Shown in pieces: positions 28,052 to 37,275 of a stretch of DNA of 64,000 nt. A program made the position numbers and the translations under genes. The DNA is taken from positions 1-64,000 of the forward strand of contig NZ_CP139089.1 in the NCBI RefSeq assembly GCF_038024855.1, in the 5' to 3' direction. The DNA is from Methylocella tundrae. Its GTDB lineage: Bacteria > Pseudomonadota > Alphaproteobacteria > Rhizobiales > Beijerinckiaceae. The notes beneath the pieces were generated by a model. It saw only the letters and a program-made list of their open reading frames with translations. It was not told the origin of the DNA and ran no database searches. The first letter of the stretch is position 1. Each line of letters starts with the position of its first letter.

Positions 28052-28794
28052 AAAGATCCTCCATCGGCATTCTGATGCTCGCGTCGGCCGCGGCGCTTTG
28101 GGCCAGCTCCGCGTCGGCGCAGACGCCGGACCTCAATGCGCTGATCCCGCCGGGCGGAGGCTCCGCCGCCGGCCGCATCATTCAGCTCGTCGCTCTATTG
28201 ACAGTTCTTTCCGTCGCGCCTGGTCTGCTCATCATGACCACAAGCTTCACGCGCTTCGTCGTAGCTCTGTCGTTTCTCCGTTCCGGCATTGGCCTGCAAA
28301 GTACGCCCGCCAATCTCATTCTCATCAGCCTTTCTCTCTTCATGACCTTTTACGTTATGGCGCCGACGTTTGAACGCGCCTGGGACGGGGGCGTAAAGCC
28401 TCTCATGGACAACAGCATCACGGAGCAGGAGGCTTTCGGTAAAATTGTCGAGCCGTTTCGCGACTTCATGATGTCGCAGGTGCGCGACAAGGATCTGAAG
28501 CTTTTCGAAGATCTCGCCAGGGAAAATTTCAAGACCAAGGACGAATCTCCGGGCGAAATCCGGACCCTGATCCCGGCCTTTATGATTTCGGAGCTACGTC
28601 GCGGATTCGAGATCGGATTTCTGATTGCTTTGCCGTTTCTTGTCATCGACATGATTGTATCGACGCTGACGATGTCGATGGGCATGATGATGCTGCCGCC
28701 CTCCGTCATTGCCCTTCCTATCAAGATTTTGTTTTTCATCCTTATCGACGGCTGGAATCTTCTGATCGGAAGCCTCGTCCGATCCTATATGTGA
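28048..28794 (+). CDS. fliP: Flagellar export gate protein FliP
   Basis: FliP forms the core pore of the export gate with FliQ and FliR. The 248-residue precursor has a cleavable signal (ASAAALWASSASAQT) and four membrane segments. It contains the conserved TTSFTRFVVALSFLRSGIGL and SELRRGFEIGFLIALPFLVI blocks. It starts with GTG overlapping the fliL stop. No fliO is present beside it. Confidence 0.96.
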   Translation: MKRSSIGILMLASAAALWASSASAQTPDLNALIPPGGGSAAGRIIQLVALLTVLSVAPGLLIMTTSFTRFVVALSFLRSGIGLQSTPANLILISLSLFMTFYVMAPTFERAWDGGVKPLMDNSITEQEAFGKIVEPFRDFMMSQVRDKDLKLFEDLARENFKTKDESPGEIRTLIPAFMISELRRGFEIGFLIALPFLVIDMIVSTLTMSMGMMMLPPSVIALPIKILFFILIDGWNLLIGSLVRSYM

Positions 28795-28837
28795 GCGCCG
28801 GACTCGAAAGCGCCATATATCGACGATAGAATTAAGC

Positions 28838-28860
28838 TTTGCGCAAGTTTGATGCGCTAA
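28838..28860 (+). promoter_or_regulatory. Shared flagellar upstream motif, flagellin copy
   Basis: The sequence TTTGCGCAAGTTTGATGCGC followed by TAA lies 135 bases before the flagellin ATG. A closely similar sequence, TTTGCGCAAGCTCGATCCGA, lies at 38430, 53 bases before flgE. Both carry the palindrome TTGCGCAA and then GYTYGATSCG. Two hits in front of two late flagellar genes suggest a promoter or activator site, perhaps for the ftcR product, but no binding data are available here. Confidence 0.45.
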
Positions 28861-28869
28861 CACAAAAAG

Positions 28870-28969
28870 ACGACAGGTTGGATCCTCGAAATATCTAAAG
28901 GCATCATGCCGCCCTGTCGTACCGGCGCAAATCCGGTATGTCCCCAGCTGAAACGAACTCAAGGGACAT
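28870..28969 (+). promoter_or_regulatory. Structured flagellin mRNA leader that can pair with the ribosome site
   Basis: Three perfect inverted repeats follow one another in the flagellin 5' region: ACGACAGG (28870-28877) with CCTGTCGT (28913-28920), TACCGG (28920-28925) with CCGGTA (28933-28938), and ATGTCCC (28938-28944) with GGGACAT (28963-28969). The last arm contains most of the AAGGGA ribosome site at 28961-28966, six bases before the ATG. This layout suggests translational control. FlbT, encoded at 42793, acts on flagellin leaders in other alphaproteobacteria. Confidence 0.5.
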
Positions 28970-28972
28970 TCC

Positions 28973-29851
28973 ATGTCGAGCCTTTTGACCAATACCTCCG
29001 CCATGACTGCGCTTGCCTCACTGACGCAGACGCAGAACAACCTTAGCAAGACCGAGAGCCAGATCTCGACAGGTCTTCGCATTTCGAGCGCGTCCGACAA
29101 CCCCGCCTATTGGTCGATCGCGACCAAAATGAGCTCCAACGTCGGCGCCCTCGGCGCCGTAAACGACGCGCTGAGCGAGAGCTCCGCATTGGTGTCCACC
29201 ATGAGTTCGGCGCTGAACAGCACGATCTCGGTGGTCACCGCGATCAAGAACGACCTCACGACCGCATCGAACGCCGGCGCTGATCTGAGCAAGATCCAAA
29301 CAGACATCGCGGCGCAGCAGGCGTCTTTGCTGAGCATTGGAAGTTCGGCCAATTTCAATGGCTTGAACTTCCTCGAAACGACGGGCGGCACAGTCAATCT
29401 GGTCGCATCCTATGATTCGACCAACGGCGTCAGTTTCCTCAGCGTGGATACGAGCCAGACAGCTCTGTTCAACGCGACGACCGGGGCGACCACTGGAATA
29501 CTTGGAGCGAGCGGCGCGAACTACACCACAGCGTCGATCTTGTCCTTGAACATTACCACGGCGACCGCCGGCGATCTCTCCAACATGCTGAAGGATGTGG
29601 AGAAGGCGATCAGCTCGATCACGACCGCGGCGAGCACGCTTGGCGCGACGACTACCAACCTCTCGACACAGCAGACCTACATCTCGAACCTGAGCGACTC
29701 TCTCACCACCGGCGTCGGCTCTCTTGTCGACGCCAATATGAACGAGGCGGCGACGAAATTGGCCGCTCTCCAGGTGCAGCAGCAACTCGGCATTCAGGCG
29801 CTCAGCATCTCGAATTCCAATTCGCAGCTGATCCTGAAACTCTTCCAGTAA
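28973..29851 (+). CDS. fliC: Flagellin (filament protein)
   Basis: This 292-residue protein has the conserved flagellin D0/D1 N terminus (SLLTNTSAMTALASLTQTQN, then SQISTGLRISSASDNPAYWS) and C terminus (LVDANMNEAATKLAALQVQQ, then QALSISNSNSQLILKLF). The short variable centre is rich in Thr, Ala and Ser. Only one flagellin gene is present in the window, whereas many Rhizobiales have several. It has its own leader, ribosome site AAGGGA and downstream terminator, so it is probably a single-gene unit. Confidence 0.96.
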   Translation: MSSLLTNTSAMTALASLTQTQNNLSKTESQISTGLRISSASDNPAYWSIATKMSSNVGALGAVNDALSESSALVSTMSSALNSTISVVTAIKNDLTTASNAGADLSKIQTDIAAQQASLLSIGSSANFNGLNFLETTGGTVNLVASYDSTNGVSFLSVDTSQTALFNATTGATTGILGASGANYTTASILSLNITTATAGDLSNMLKDVEKAISSITTAASTLGATTTNLSTQQTYISNLSDSLTTGVGSLVDANMNEAATKLAALQVQQQLGIQALSISNSNSQLILKLFQ

Positions 29852-29886
29852 AACCGGCCGGTTGATAACTTCGGCCTCGATTAAGC

Positions 29887-29917
29887 AGGGCCGCGCTCGC
29901 GGGGGCGCGGCCCTTTG
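29887..29917 (+). terminator. Rho-independent terminator after flagellin
   Basis: A perfect ten-pair stem, AGGGCCGCGC (29887-29896) and GCGCGGCCCT (29905-29914), closes an eight-base loop and is followed by TTG, giving a short T run. It sits 35 bases after the flagellin stop and before fliF, so it likely ends the flagellin transcript. Confidence 0.85.
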
Positions 29918-29986
29918 TATGCAACCTCCGGGCAAGCTTGCCCGCCTAGATTTGGTCTGTCGATAGAGCAGCTGATCGAGGCGGGG

Positions 29987-31633
29987 ATGGTCGGACAGAA
30001 ACAAATCGAACGCATCTGGGCCAATTTGCTCAAGCTTGGTTCACGCCGGCTCATCGCGTTGGCCATGATCGGCGTTTCGGTTTTTGCGATGACAGGGCTC
30101 GCGGGCTATTTTCTAAGCCGTCCCGCGCTCGAGGTCCTCTATGCCGGACTCGACAGGCAGGATGTGAGCCGGATTGGCGCGGCCCTTAAGGAGGCCGACA
30201 TCGCCTTCGACGTCAATTCGGATGGAAACACGGTCCTCGTCCGTTATGGCGAGACCGCGCGCGCGCGAATGTTGCTCGCCGAGAAGGGCCTGCCGAACAG
30301 CCCCAACGCCGGCAATGAATTGTTTGATAAGCTTGGTTCGCTCGGCCTCACCTCCTTCATGCAGGAGGTGACGCGGGTTAGAGCGCTTGAGGGCGAGCTG
30401 GCGCGGACGATCCAGTTGATGCGTGGCGTGAAGGCGGCTCGCGTTCATGTCGTCATGCCGGATCAAGGTTCTTTCAGACGCACGCGCGAGCCGCCGTCAG
30501 CGTCGGTCGTGATCCGGACGGAAATGGCGGACGACGTTTCCGCCGCCAAATCCATCCGCCATCTCGTGGCCTCGGCGGTGCCCGGAATGACCATGGAGGA
30601 GGTCACGGTTCTGAATACAGAAGGCGTGCTTCTGGCGTCTGGTAATGATCTCGCAGATTCCGCGCCAGGCGGCATGTTGACGCTGGAGCGGACGGTATCG
30701 CAGGAAATCCTCGACAATATCCGCAAGACGCTGACGCCCTACCTTGGCCTGCGGAATTTCCAGATCAGCGTTGCGGCGCGGCTGAACACGGATAAGAGGC
30801 AGACCAGCGAGACGATCTTCAATCCAGACTCGCGAGTGGAGCGATCGGTGAAGATTACCAAGCAAAATCAGACGTCGCAAAACAGCGTCAGTCAATCGCC
30901 GGCGACGGTTGAGCGCAATCTGCCGCAGGAGACGGTGAAGCCTGATGACGGCAAACAGTCGAGTGAAGAAAGCAAGAAAAGCGAAGAGCTGACCAACTAC
31001 GAAGTCTCGTCTAAGACGATCAGCACGACGAGCGGGGGCTATGGCGTCGACAATATATCCGTGGCCGTCCTTATCAATCGGGCGAGCCTTCTGGCGTCTC
31101 TCGGCGGCAAGGCGACGCCTGAGGCGATCCAAAAGCAACTGAACGACCTTGAGCAATTGGTCGCCTCGGCGGCCGGCGCGCACAAGGAACGAGGCGACAA
31201 TATCAAGATCTCGGCGGTCGATTTCATCGACGCCGATCGCGACCTTGCGCCGCAGCCGCCGCCGGCGGTCGCTGAAATGTTGCTTCGGCAATCGGGGAAT
31301 GTCTTGAACGCGGTGACGATTCTCGTCGTCACTCTCCTTCTCATCTGGTTCGGGCTGCGGCCCGCGGCGCGGGCGATACTTGCCGCGCCGGCCGTTGTCG
31401 CGGGATCGGCCGAGACGGTCGCGCTGGAGAATTTCTCCGCTTTGGATGGTCACGATGAGACCGGCCTGCAACTTGGAGGGTGGGGGCCTCCAGGCGAGGT
31501 CAATCTGATCGAGGATCTTACCAACAATCCGCGCCGTTCGCCGCAAAAGCGTCTTGAGCAAATAGTCGAGTTCGATGAGGAGCAGGCGGCGGCCATTCTG
31601 AAGCAGTGGATGCATCAGGGAGACTACGCATGA
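29987..31633 (+). CDS. fliF: Flagellar MS-ring protein FliF
   Basis: FliF builds the MS ring in the inner membrane. From the ATG at 29987 the protein is about 548 residues, with a membrane segment near the N terminus (LIALAMIGVSVFAMTGLAGY), ring-building domains (ALEGELARTIQLMRGVKAAR, VHVVMPDQGSFRR), a second membrane segment near 440 and a C-terminal FliG-binding tail (RLEQIVEFDEEQAAAILKQW). An in-frame start at 29915 overlaps the region just after the terminator and is less likely. It overlaps the fliH-like gene. Confidence 0.95.
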   Translation: MVGQKQIERIWANLLKLGSRRLIALAMIGVSVFAMTGLAGYFLSRPALEVLYAGLDRQDVSRIGAALKEADIAFDVNSDGNTVLVRYGETARARMLLAEKGLPNSPNAGNELFDKLGSLGLTSFMQEVTRVRALEGELARTIQLMRGVKAARVHVVMPDQGSFRRTREPPSASVVIRTEMADDVSAAKSIRHLVASAVPGMTMEEVTVLNTEGVLLASGNDLADSAPGGMLTLERTVSQEILDNIRKTLTPYLGLRNFQISVAARLNTDKRQTSETIFNPDSRVERSVKITKQNQTSQNSVSQSPATVERNLPQETVKPDDGKQSSEESKKSEELTNYEVSSKTISTTSGGYGVDNISVAVLINRASLLASLGGKATPEAIQKQLNDLEQLVASAAGAHKERGDNIKISAVDFIDADRDLAPQPPPAVAEMLLRQSGNVLNAVTILVVTLLLIWFGLRPAARAILAAPAVVAGSAETVALENFSALDGHDETGLQLGGWGPPGEVNLIEDLTNNPRRSPQKRLEQIVEFDEEQAAAILKQWMHQGDYA

Positions 31634-32271
31634 CGCCGCGTCCGGTCGCGCTTTACCTTGGGCGTTTTGGCGACCATGAGCGCCCAGATTCAGCGCGGGA
31701 GCAGCTGTGCGAATTGGACGATGTCGAGGAGCCTGTCGAGGAGCCGGCCGCTGCCTCGCGCGATGATGAGCAGCGCGCTCGTGAAAAGGCTCGTGATGAA
31801 GGCTACGCTGAAGGATTTGCGGCGGCCAGCCATGAGCAGGAAGAGATGCGTCGCGCCGAGCATCTCGCCTTCGAGCAGCAGATTGTCAAGGAACGCGACA
31901 GATGGACCCAAGATGAAGGCGCCAGGCTTGGCGCCAAGATGGAGGCGGCTCTTGCGGAAATCGAGACGAGAATAGGTGCGAGCGCCGCGCGGATCCTGCG
32001 TCCATTTCTCGTAAGGCAAGCCGGTCGGAAGGCAATTGATGAATTGGCTGAAAGCCTCAAGCAAATGCTCAGTGGAAGCCGGAACCCGCTTGTCGAGATC
32101 ACTGGTCCGGAGGATCTCCTCGCGGCGCTTCAGACCAGATTGGCGGGATCGGCGGCGTGCGCCGTCTGGACGCCCGGTCCAACGATGGACGTTCGAATCA
32201 TCGCGGATCAAACCCTGATCGAATCGCGGATCCAGGCTTGGATCCAGCGAATTGAGGCATCGCCAAAGTGA
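31630..32271 (+). CDS. fliH: FliH-like flagellar export protein
   Basis: This 213-residue acidic protein has a long central coiled coil rich in Glu, Arg and Ala (AREKARDEGYAEGFAAASHE and following) and a C-terminal domain with DVRIIADQTLIESRIQAWI, as in FliH/YscL regulators of the export ATPase. Sequence similarity is weak, and the call depends on composition, size and position between fliF and motB. Its ATG overlaps the fliF stop. The ATPase fliI it should partner is not in the window. Confidence 0.7.
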   Translation: MTPRPVALYLGRFGDHERPDSAREQLCELDDVEEPVEEPAAASRDDEQRAREKARDEGYAEGFAAASHEQEEMRRAEHLAFEQQIVKERDRWTQDEGARLGAKMEAALAEIETRIGASAARILRPFLVRQAGRKAIDELAESLKQMLSGSRNPLVEITGPEDLLAALQTRLAGSAACAVWTPGPTMDVRIIADQTLIESRIQAWIQRIEASPK

Positions 32272-32279
32272 GCTAACCC

Positions 32280-33479
32280 GTGGCCAGTAAAGAAGACCAG
32301 GAAATCGTCATTATAAAAAGGCATGCCGCTCAAGAAGACGGTCATCACGGCGGCGCCTGGAAAATCGCCTTCGCGGATTTTATGACCGCGATGATGGCCT
32401 TGTTCCTCGTCCTGTGGCTGATCAGCTCGACCAGCGACAAGACGAAGCACGCGGTCGCGCAATATTTCAATCCGGTCAAGCTCGTTGACGTCACGACTCT
32501 CAAGAAGGGATTTCGTGATCCAAAGAACACCGAGATGGGCGCGGGACCAAAGAGCAGCGAATCGAAGATTGAAGCTGACACGGACCAGAACCTCGCTGAG
32601 ACCAAGGAAGTCGCTGTTCAACCCGGAGCCAAATTGCCGACGCATTCTGAGTCGGCGCTGTTTCGCGATCCTTATGCTGTCCTTGCCGAGATCGCCGGGC
32701 AAGCCCGCGTCGACGAGACGCCGAAGCCGACGTCCGGGCCCGCGCCGACCGCCGCGGCTGAGTCGGCCCCAGACACGCTCGATAGCTTCAGTGACCCCTT
32801 CACCACCATTCCGCATGTTGCCGAGCCTGCCGCGCTATCACAGGCCGCGCCGGCGCCGATTGCAGCGCAAGCCGCCACAGCCGGTCAAGGCGAACATAGC
32901 CATCCCCCCGCGCATGATGCGACTGCGGCGCGGCCAAATGCGGAGGTCAGGACGCATGGTTCCGGGCCGGCCGCGGGCCCGGACAGCGTCGCGGAAACGC
33001 CCCAGCTCAATGAGGCGGACGCGGCAAAACTGAAAGCCGACGTTATGGCGCTGGCAAAGCAGGAGGGTCGATCACCGGCCGGCCCCCATATAGAAGTCCA
33101 GAGCACAGGCGAAGGGCTTCTCATCAGTCTCACAGACGACAGAAATTTCGCGATGTTCGCCATCGGTTCAGCTGAGCCGCAATCGAAAACCATCGAAGTC
33201 ATGGCGAAGATCGCCGAATTGTTGAAGACGCGCGCCGGAGCCATCGTGGTTCGCGGACATACTGACGCCCGCCCCTTCAAATCGGCGACTTATGACAATT
33301 GGCGGCTCTCCACCGCGCGCGCGCACATGGCTCATTACATGCTGGTTCGCGGCGGTCTCGACGACAAGCGCATCGAGAAGATCGAAGGCTACGCGGACCG
33401 TCGATTGAAGATCGCCGCCGATCCGATGGCCGCCGCCAATCGACGCATCGAAATTCTGCTGCGAAAGGACAAACCGTGA
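32280..33479 (+). CDS. motB: Flagellar motor stator protein MotB
   Basis: MotB anchors the stator to peptidoglycan and carries the ion-binding Asp. The 399-residue protein has one membrane segment with the key residue Asp33 in WKIAFADFMTAMMALFLVLW. A long Ala/Pro-rich linker of about 180 residues follows, then an OmpA-like domain (VVRGHTDARPFKSATYDNWR, LSTARAHMAHYMLVRGG) binding the cell wall. The start is GTG. The stop overlaps the ATG of motC. The long linker is typical of Rhizobiales MotB. Confidence 0.95.
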   Translation: MASKEDQEIVIIKRHAAQEDGHHGGAWKIAFADFMTAMMALFLVLWLISSTSDKTKHAVAQYFNPVKLVDVTTLKKGFRDPKNTEMGAGPKSSESKIEADTDQNLAETKEVAVQPGAKLPTHSESALFRDPYAVLAEIAGQARVDETPKPTSGPAPTAAAESAPDTLDSFSDPFTTIPHVAEPAALSQAAPAPIAAQAATAGQGEHSHPPAHDATAARPNAEVRTHGSGPAAGPDSVAETPQLNEADAAKLKADVMALAKQEGRSPAGPHIEVQSTGEGLLISLTDDRNFAMFAIGSAEPQSKTIEVMAKIAELLKTRAGAIVVRGHTDARPFKSATYDNWRLSTARAHMAHYMLVRGGLDDKRIEKIEGYADRRLKIAADPMAAANRRIEILLRKDKP

Positions 33480-34690
33480 TGGAAGCGCCGAGATTGTTGC
33501 TTGGTCTCGCGTTGACGTGCATCTTTAACGCCACGGCCTTCGCGCAGCGGGCGGAAGATCCGCAGACTGATCAGCGCAAAGGGCAGCCGTTTGAGATCGC
33601 GCGATCAATGGAGGCGACGCAAGACGAGATCGTCTTGGGAAGCGTCGACGCGCGGAGCAGGCTGCCGAAATTGATTGGGCAGATCGCCGAGCGCCTTCTC
33701 GCAGCGGAGCCTTCCCTCTGGCGGGATGCACGCAACGACCACGCGGCGGTGATCTACACGCTCAGCGGGGGGCAGCCCCGCGTGATCAGAAAGGTCCTTC
33801 AGCTCGGCAACGCCTCCGAGACGGAGAGGAATCTGATGACAGGAGCCCTGGCTTATGTCGAAGGACAGCAGGCCAAGGCAAAGCAGATCCTCATGGCCAT
33901 CGATGCGATGGCGTTGGCGCCTTCTGTCGGCGGATATGTCGCGCTCGCCCAATCGGCGCTGATCGCCAAGGAGAATCCGGCTCGCGCCATGAGCTTGCTC
34001 GACCAGGCGCGCGTTCTTGCCCCTGGCACGCTGGTCGAAGAGGCAGCTCTGCGTCGCTCGGCGTTTCTTGCTGATGAGATGTCCGACCTTGGCCGATTTG
34101 TGACATCGTCGAGCCAATATTTTCGCCGATATGCGAGATCTGTCTACGCCGATAATTTCCGTCGTCGTTTCGCGGAGTCGGTGGCGCATTTCGGCTTGAC
34201 CAGCGACGCGGCTCAGCGCGCGAAACTGACTAATCTGCTGCGCGAACTCGATAGCGAGGAACAGCTTAAACTCTATCTGCTTACGGCCCAATCCGGCATA
34301 TTGAAGGGCAAGATAGAGCCTGCTCGCTACGCCGCGGAACAAGCCCTGCGTTTATCCGAGGAAACCGGTCTCGAGAAGGACCGCGCGAAACTTTACGAAG
34401 CGGCGACGAAGATATTGCTGAGGTCTCCCGAAGCGGGGCTTCGCGAGGTCGCAGAAATCGATGAAAGGCATTTGCAAAAGCGCGATGTGGAGCTCAAGGA
34501 AGTTGTCACAAAAACGGGCGCGGAAATTCAAAAGACGGCGGACGATGCGCAACGCCCGAGTGATGTAGGATCTGCAGAACCACAATCGTCCTCAAATGGC
34601 AATGACGGCCCGTCGCCGTCCGCGCTCATCGAGTCCGCGCAAATGGCGCTTAGCCAGACTGAAGCTCTTTTGAAAAGGGCTGGACCATGA
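33479..34690 (+). CDS. motC: Periplasmic motility protein MotC
   Basis: MotC is a Rhizobiales-specific periplasmic protein that works with MotB and needs MotE for folding. The 403-residue product has a signal peptide (LLLGLALTCIFNATAFAQR) and a helical, TPR-like body (ARAMSLLDQARVLAPGTLVE). Start 33479 overlaps the motB stop and places the signal peptide at the N terminus, unlike an upstream in-frame codon inside motB. The motB-motC-fliK order matches Sinorhizobium. Confidence 0.88.
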   Translation: MEAPRLLLGLALTCIFNATAFAQRAEDPQTDQRKGQPFEIARSMEATQDEIVLGSVDARSRLPKLIGQIAERLLAAEPSLWRDARNDHAAVIYTLSGGQPRVIRKVLQLGNASETERNLMTGALAYVEGQQAKAKQILMAIDAMALAPSVGGYVALAQSALIAKENPARAMSLLDQARVLAPGTLVEEAALRRSAFLADEMSDLGRFVTSSSQYFRRYARSVYADNFRRRFAESVAHFGLTSDAAQRAKLTNLLRELDSEEQLKLYLLTAQSGILKGKIEPARYAAEQALRLSEETGLEKDRAKLYEAATKILLRSPEAGLREVAEIDERHLQKRDVELKEVVTKTGAEIQKTADDAQRPSDVGSAEPQSSSNGNDGPSPSALIESAQMALSQTEALLKRAGP

Positions 34691-36600
34691 ACCTCATCGA
34701 TGGATTGATACGAGGCCGACCCGTCATTCCGGATTCGTCGACCACGGCGAAATCAGGGGGCGGCGGCGACGCAGTTTCAAATGCGGCGTCGGGCGCGGTT
34801 TTCGGCGACGTATTGTCCGAGGTGTCGAAACGCGATGGCGGCCTCGGTGGGTCTTCGGCCGCTTCGACAAGTCAAGCGATCGCGATATCAACATCGACTC
34901 GTGAATCGGCCAGCGCAAAGATCGGCGTCGTCACGGTCAGCGAAAGCAGGCTGCGCCCATCGGATGGAACCGGAACTGATGGCGCCGTCGCGGACGCGGC
35001 GGCGCTCAACGCTCCGGCTGCCGATTCGGGATCGCCATATGCCGCGCCCGGCATCGCGCCGACTGCCGGCGGACAGCCGGTCCCTCACGCCGACGACAGC
35101 GGTGGTCAGGCGCCACGGCGACCGCCTTACATCCCTCAGACTGACGTTGCCGCAAGCTCAGGCTCCCTCAATCGCCACGCGGTCAGCCGGGTTGACGATA
35201 AGGCGGCTGTTGAAGCCGTCAAGTCAACAGAGGCCGTCGCGATAAAGGACGGCCGCCCGGCCGCGCTGGACACGCGGCTAGAGCCGCGCTCCAGAACATC
35301 TGAAGCGGATACGAAACACACTGGCGCGCCATCAAGGAAGCGGGATGGCGACGGGACGAGCTTGGTCTCTCCGAGCCTTGCGGGCGCCAGCAGCGATGTT
35401 TCGAGCGGTCAGATCACGAACATTCCCGTCAACAACGGGGCGTCGGCCGCGCCATGGTCCGGGATCGCGCCCTATCAGCGGTCTATCGACGCGATGTCGG
35501 TCGCTCCTTCGATTCAACCATCGCGGGGCCGCGGCGACGCCGACGTACCCCGTGTTCCGAAGTCGGCGACCGCGGGCGCCATTGCCGTCAGATCGAGCAT
35601 GGATCTGGCCGCGGCGCAGCCATCCGCCGCGGCTGTGGCGATGAAATCACCTTCGACCCCTTTGCGCGCCCCGGCGCCATCGGGAGGCGCTGTGGCGACG
35701 TTCGAAGAAACCGAGGCGGCGCCTTTCCAGGCCACTGCTCTTGGCGAGAGGGCGGCAGCGCTGGCGCCGCCAAATCTTCCGAGCGCACCGCGGCCGCAGG
35801 GCCGTCAGACGACGCCCGGACTTAGCGCGCCGCCGGGCAACGCCCCCCCCGGTATGCCTGCGACTGACTTGACGCCAACTCCTGAGGAATCAACCGCGTC
35901 ATTTTCTACAATCGCAGCGGCGTCGCCCCGCGTCGGTCAATCCACCGGGTTTCCAGAGCGTGGCCAGATCAAGGTTGCGGTTCTTGATAGGCAATCGCAC
36001 TTTCCGCCTACCGCCGGGTTCTCGCCGATCCATCAAATCGCCGATCGAATCGCGCCGGAGGCCGCCTCGCTTGTTTCGTCTCTCGGAGAAGCAGCCGAGC
36101 CCGGCGCCTCGTCGGGCGCTTCACCGGCGGCCGGCGTATCGGACGCCACACAGTCACAGGTCTTGCCTACTGTGATGAAGAGTTTGAATCTGCAACTCGA
36201 ACCAGAAACCCTGGGCGCCGTCACGATCAGGATGCGGCTTTCGGGCTCACGTCTTGAGGTGCAGGTTGAGCCGGCTCGCGCCGACACTATGCGTCTCATT
36301 AGTGATGATAAGGATCGTCTCGCGGAGAAACTGCGCTCGTCCGCTTATACATTGGATGGCGTCGTCGTGAAGCTCGCCGGACAGCAGAGCCCGCACTTGC
36401 AGCAAGGGGCCGACCCAACCACCTCGTCGGACACTCAACGCGATGTCCCCACATCATGGAGGCCATCGCAACAAGGAAGTTGGAGCGCCGATGATCAATC
36501 GGGAGCGCAAAGAGAGAGCGCGTCGTCTCAACAGCGCGCGAGAGACGACTCTGAGGATAGGTCTTCCGGCGTTAATAGTGGCGGCGCTGTCTATCTTTGA
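34687..36600 (+). CDS. fliK: Flagellar hook-length control protein FliK
   Basis: FliK measures hook length and triggers the export switch at FlhB. The 637-residue protein is mostly low-complexity Ala/Pro/Ser/Gly. The recognisable part is the Flg_hook domain near 495-565: LNLQLEPETLGAVTIRMRLS, LEVQVEPARADTMRLISDDK and LRSSAYTLDGVVVKL. It overlaps motC by four bases and its last 110 bases overlap the next gene in another frame. It contains a run of eight Cs at 35843-35850. Confidence 0.88.
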   Translation: MNLIDGLIRGRPVIPDSSTTAKSGGGGDAVSNAASGAVFGDVLSEVSKRDGGLGGSSAASTSQAIAISTSTRESASAKIGVVTVSESRLRPSDGTGTDGAVADAAALNAPAADSGSPYAAPGIAPTAGGQPVPHADDSGGQAPRRPPYIPQTDVAASSGSLNRHAVSRVDDKAAVEAVKSTEAVAIKDGRPAALDTRLEPRSRTSEADTKHTGAPSRKRDGDGTSLVSPSLAGASSDVSSGQITNIPVNNGASAAPWSGIAPYQRSIDAMSVAPSIQPSRGRGDADVPRVPKSATAGAIAVRSSMDLAAAQPSAAAVAMKSPSTPLRAPAPSGGAVATFEETEAAPFQATALGERAAALAPPNLPSAPRPQGRQTTPGLSAPPGNAPPGMPATDLTPTPEESTASFSTIAAASPRVGQSTGFPERGQIKVAVLDRQSHFPPTAGFSPIHQIADRIAPEAASLVSSLGEAAEPGASSGASPAAGVSDATQSQVLPTVMKSLNLQLEPETLGAVTIRMRLSGSRLEVQVEPARADTMRLISDDKDRLAEKLRSSAYTLDGVVVKLAGQQSPHLQQGADPTTSSDTQRDVPTSWRPSQQGSWSADDQSGAQRESASSQQRARDDSEDRSSGVNSGGAVYL

Positions 36601-37135
36601 GGGCGTCAGCTTTGGCGCGATACACGCTTGGGCGCACCCGGACTCAATCAATCTGTGTGAACGCGAAATGACGCGCGCAGCCACAAAATATGATGTTCCG
36701 CTCGGCGTTCTCTATGCCGTCGGGCTGACCGAAACCGGCCGGCGTGGCGCACTCAGCCCCTATGCGCTCAACATCGAAGGGCAATCGCTTTTTCCGGCCA
36801 ATCTCGATGAATCGATTCGACGCTTTGAATCAGCGCGTAAAGATGGCGCGCGCCTTATTGATGTCGGGTGCATGCAGATCAACTACTATTTTCACGGCCA
36901 ACGGTTTCGATCCCTCGAAGCGATGTTCGACCCGCGCGAAAATGTCGAATATGCCGCGCAATATTTGAAAGCGTTGCGCGCGAGAGAAGGCAATTGGACT
37001 CTCGCGGCGGCGCGCTATCACGCCGGACCAGGCAACAATCCCGCCCAGAAAAAATATGTTTGTCAGGTCATCTCCAATATGGTCGCCAGCGGCTTCGGCG
37101 CTTGGACAATGAATGCCCGCAAATTTTGTCAGTGA
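36491..37135 (+). CDS. Lytic transglycosylase of the flagellar cluster
   Basis: This 214-residue protein has an export segment ([20 protein letters not shown]) and an SLT domain: the catalytic Glu is likely Glu81 in [10 protein letters not shown], with [10 protein letters not shown] and [11 protein letters not shown] as the later motifs. It probably opens peptidoglycan for the rod, since the FlgJ-like protein at 48004 lacks a hydrolase domain. A GGAG ribosome site lies seven bases before the ATG at 36491, which is inside fliK. The same gene order occurs in Rhizobiales. Confidence 0.88.
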   Translation: MINRERKERARRLNSARETTLRIGLPALIVAALSIFEGVSFGAIHAWAHPDSINLCEREMTRAATKYDVPLGVLYAVGLTETGRRGALSPYALNIEGQSLFPANLDESIRRFESARKDGARLIDVGCMQINYYFHGQRFRSLEAMFDPRENVEYAAQYLKALRAREGNWTLAAARYHAGPGNNPAQKKYVCQVISNMVASGFGAWTMNARKFCQ

Positions 37136-37147
37136 GAGAACGTTCTC
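37136..37147. promoter_or_regulatory. Palindrome upstream of ftcR
   Basis: GAGAACGTTCTC is a perfect 12-base palindrome starting right after the transglycosylase stop and 129 bases before the regulator gene. It could be an operator or part of a short hairpin. There is no direct evidence for either. Confidence 0.3.
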
Positions 37148-37275
37148 CGCGTCTCCGTCGACGCGATGTGCTCGATGCGAGAAAAACACAACCTAAACAC
37201 GAATTAATGTTTGACGCATTGGCGATAGTCGTTAATAATCAGTTAATGAGGAGATTTGATTCAGGGGAAGTCCAA

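Noticed and set aside
29018..30004. A 328-codon minus-strand frame across the flagellin gene
   Set aside because: It is a shadow of a repetitive Ala/Thr/Ser-rich flagellin; it also crosses the terminator.
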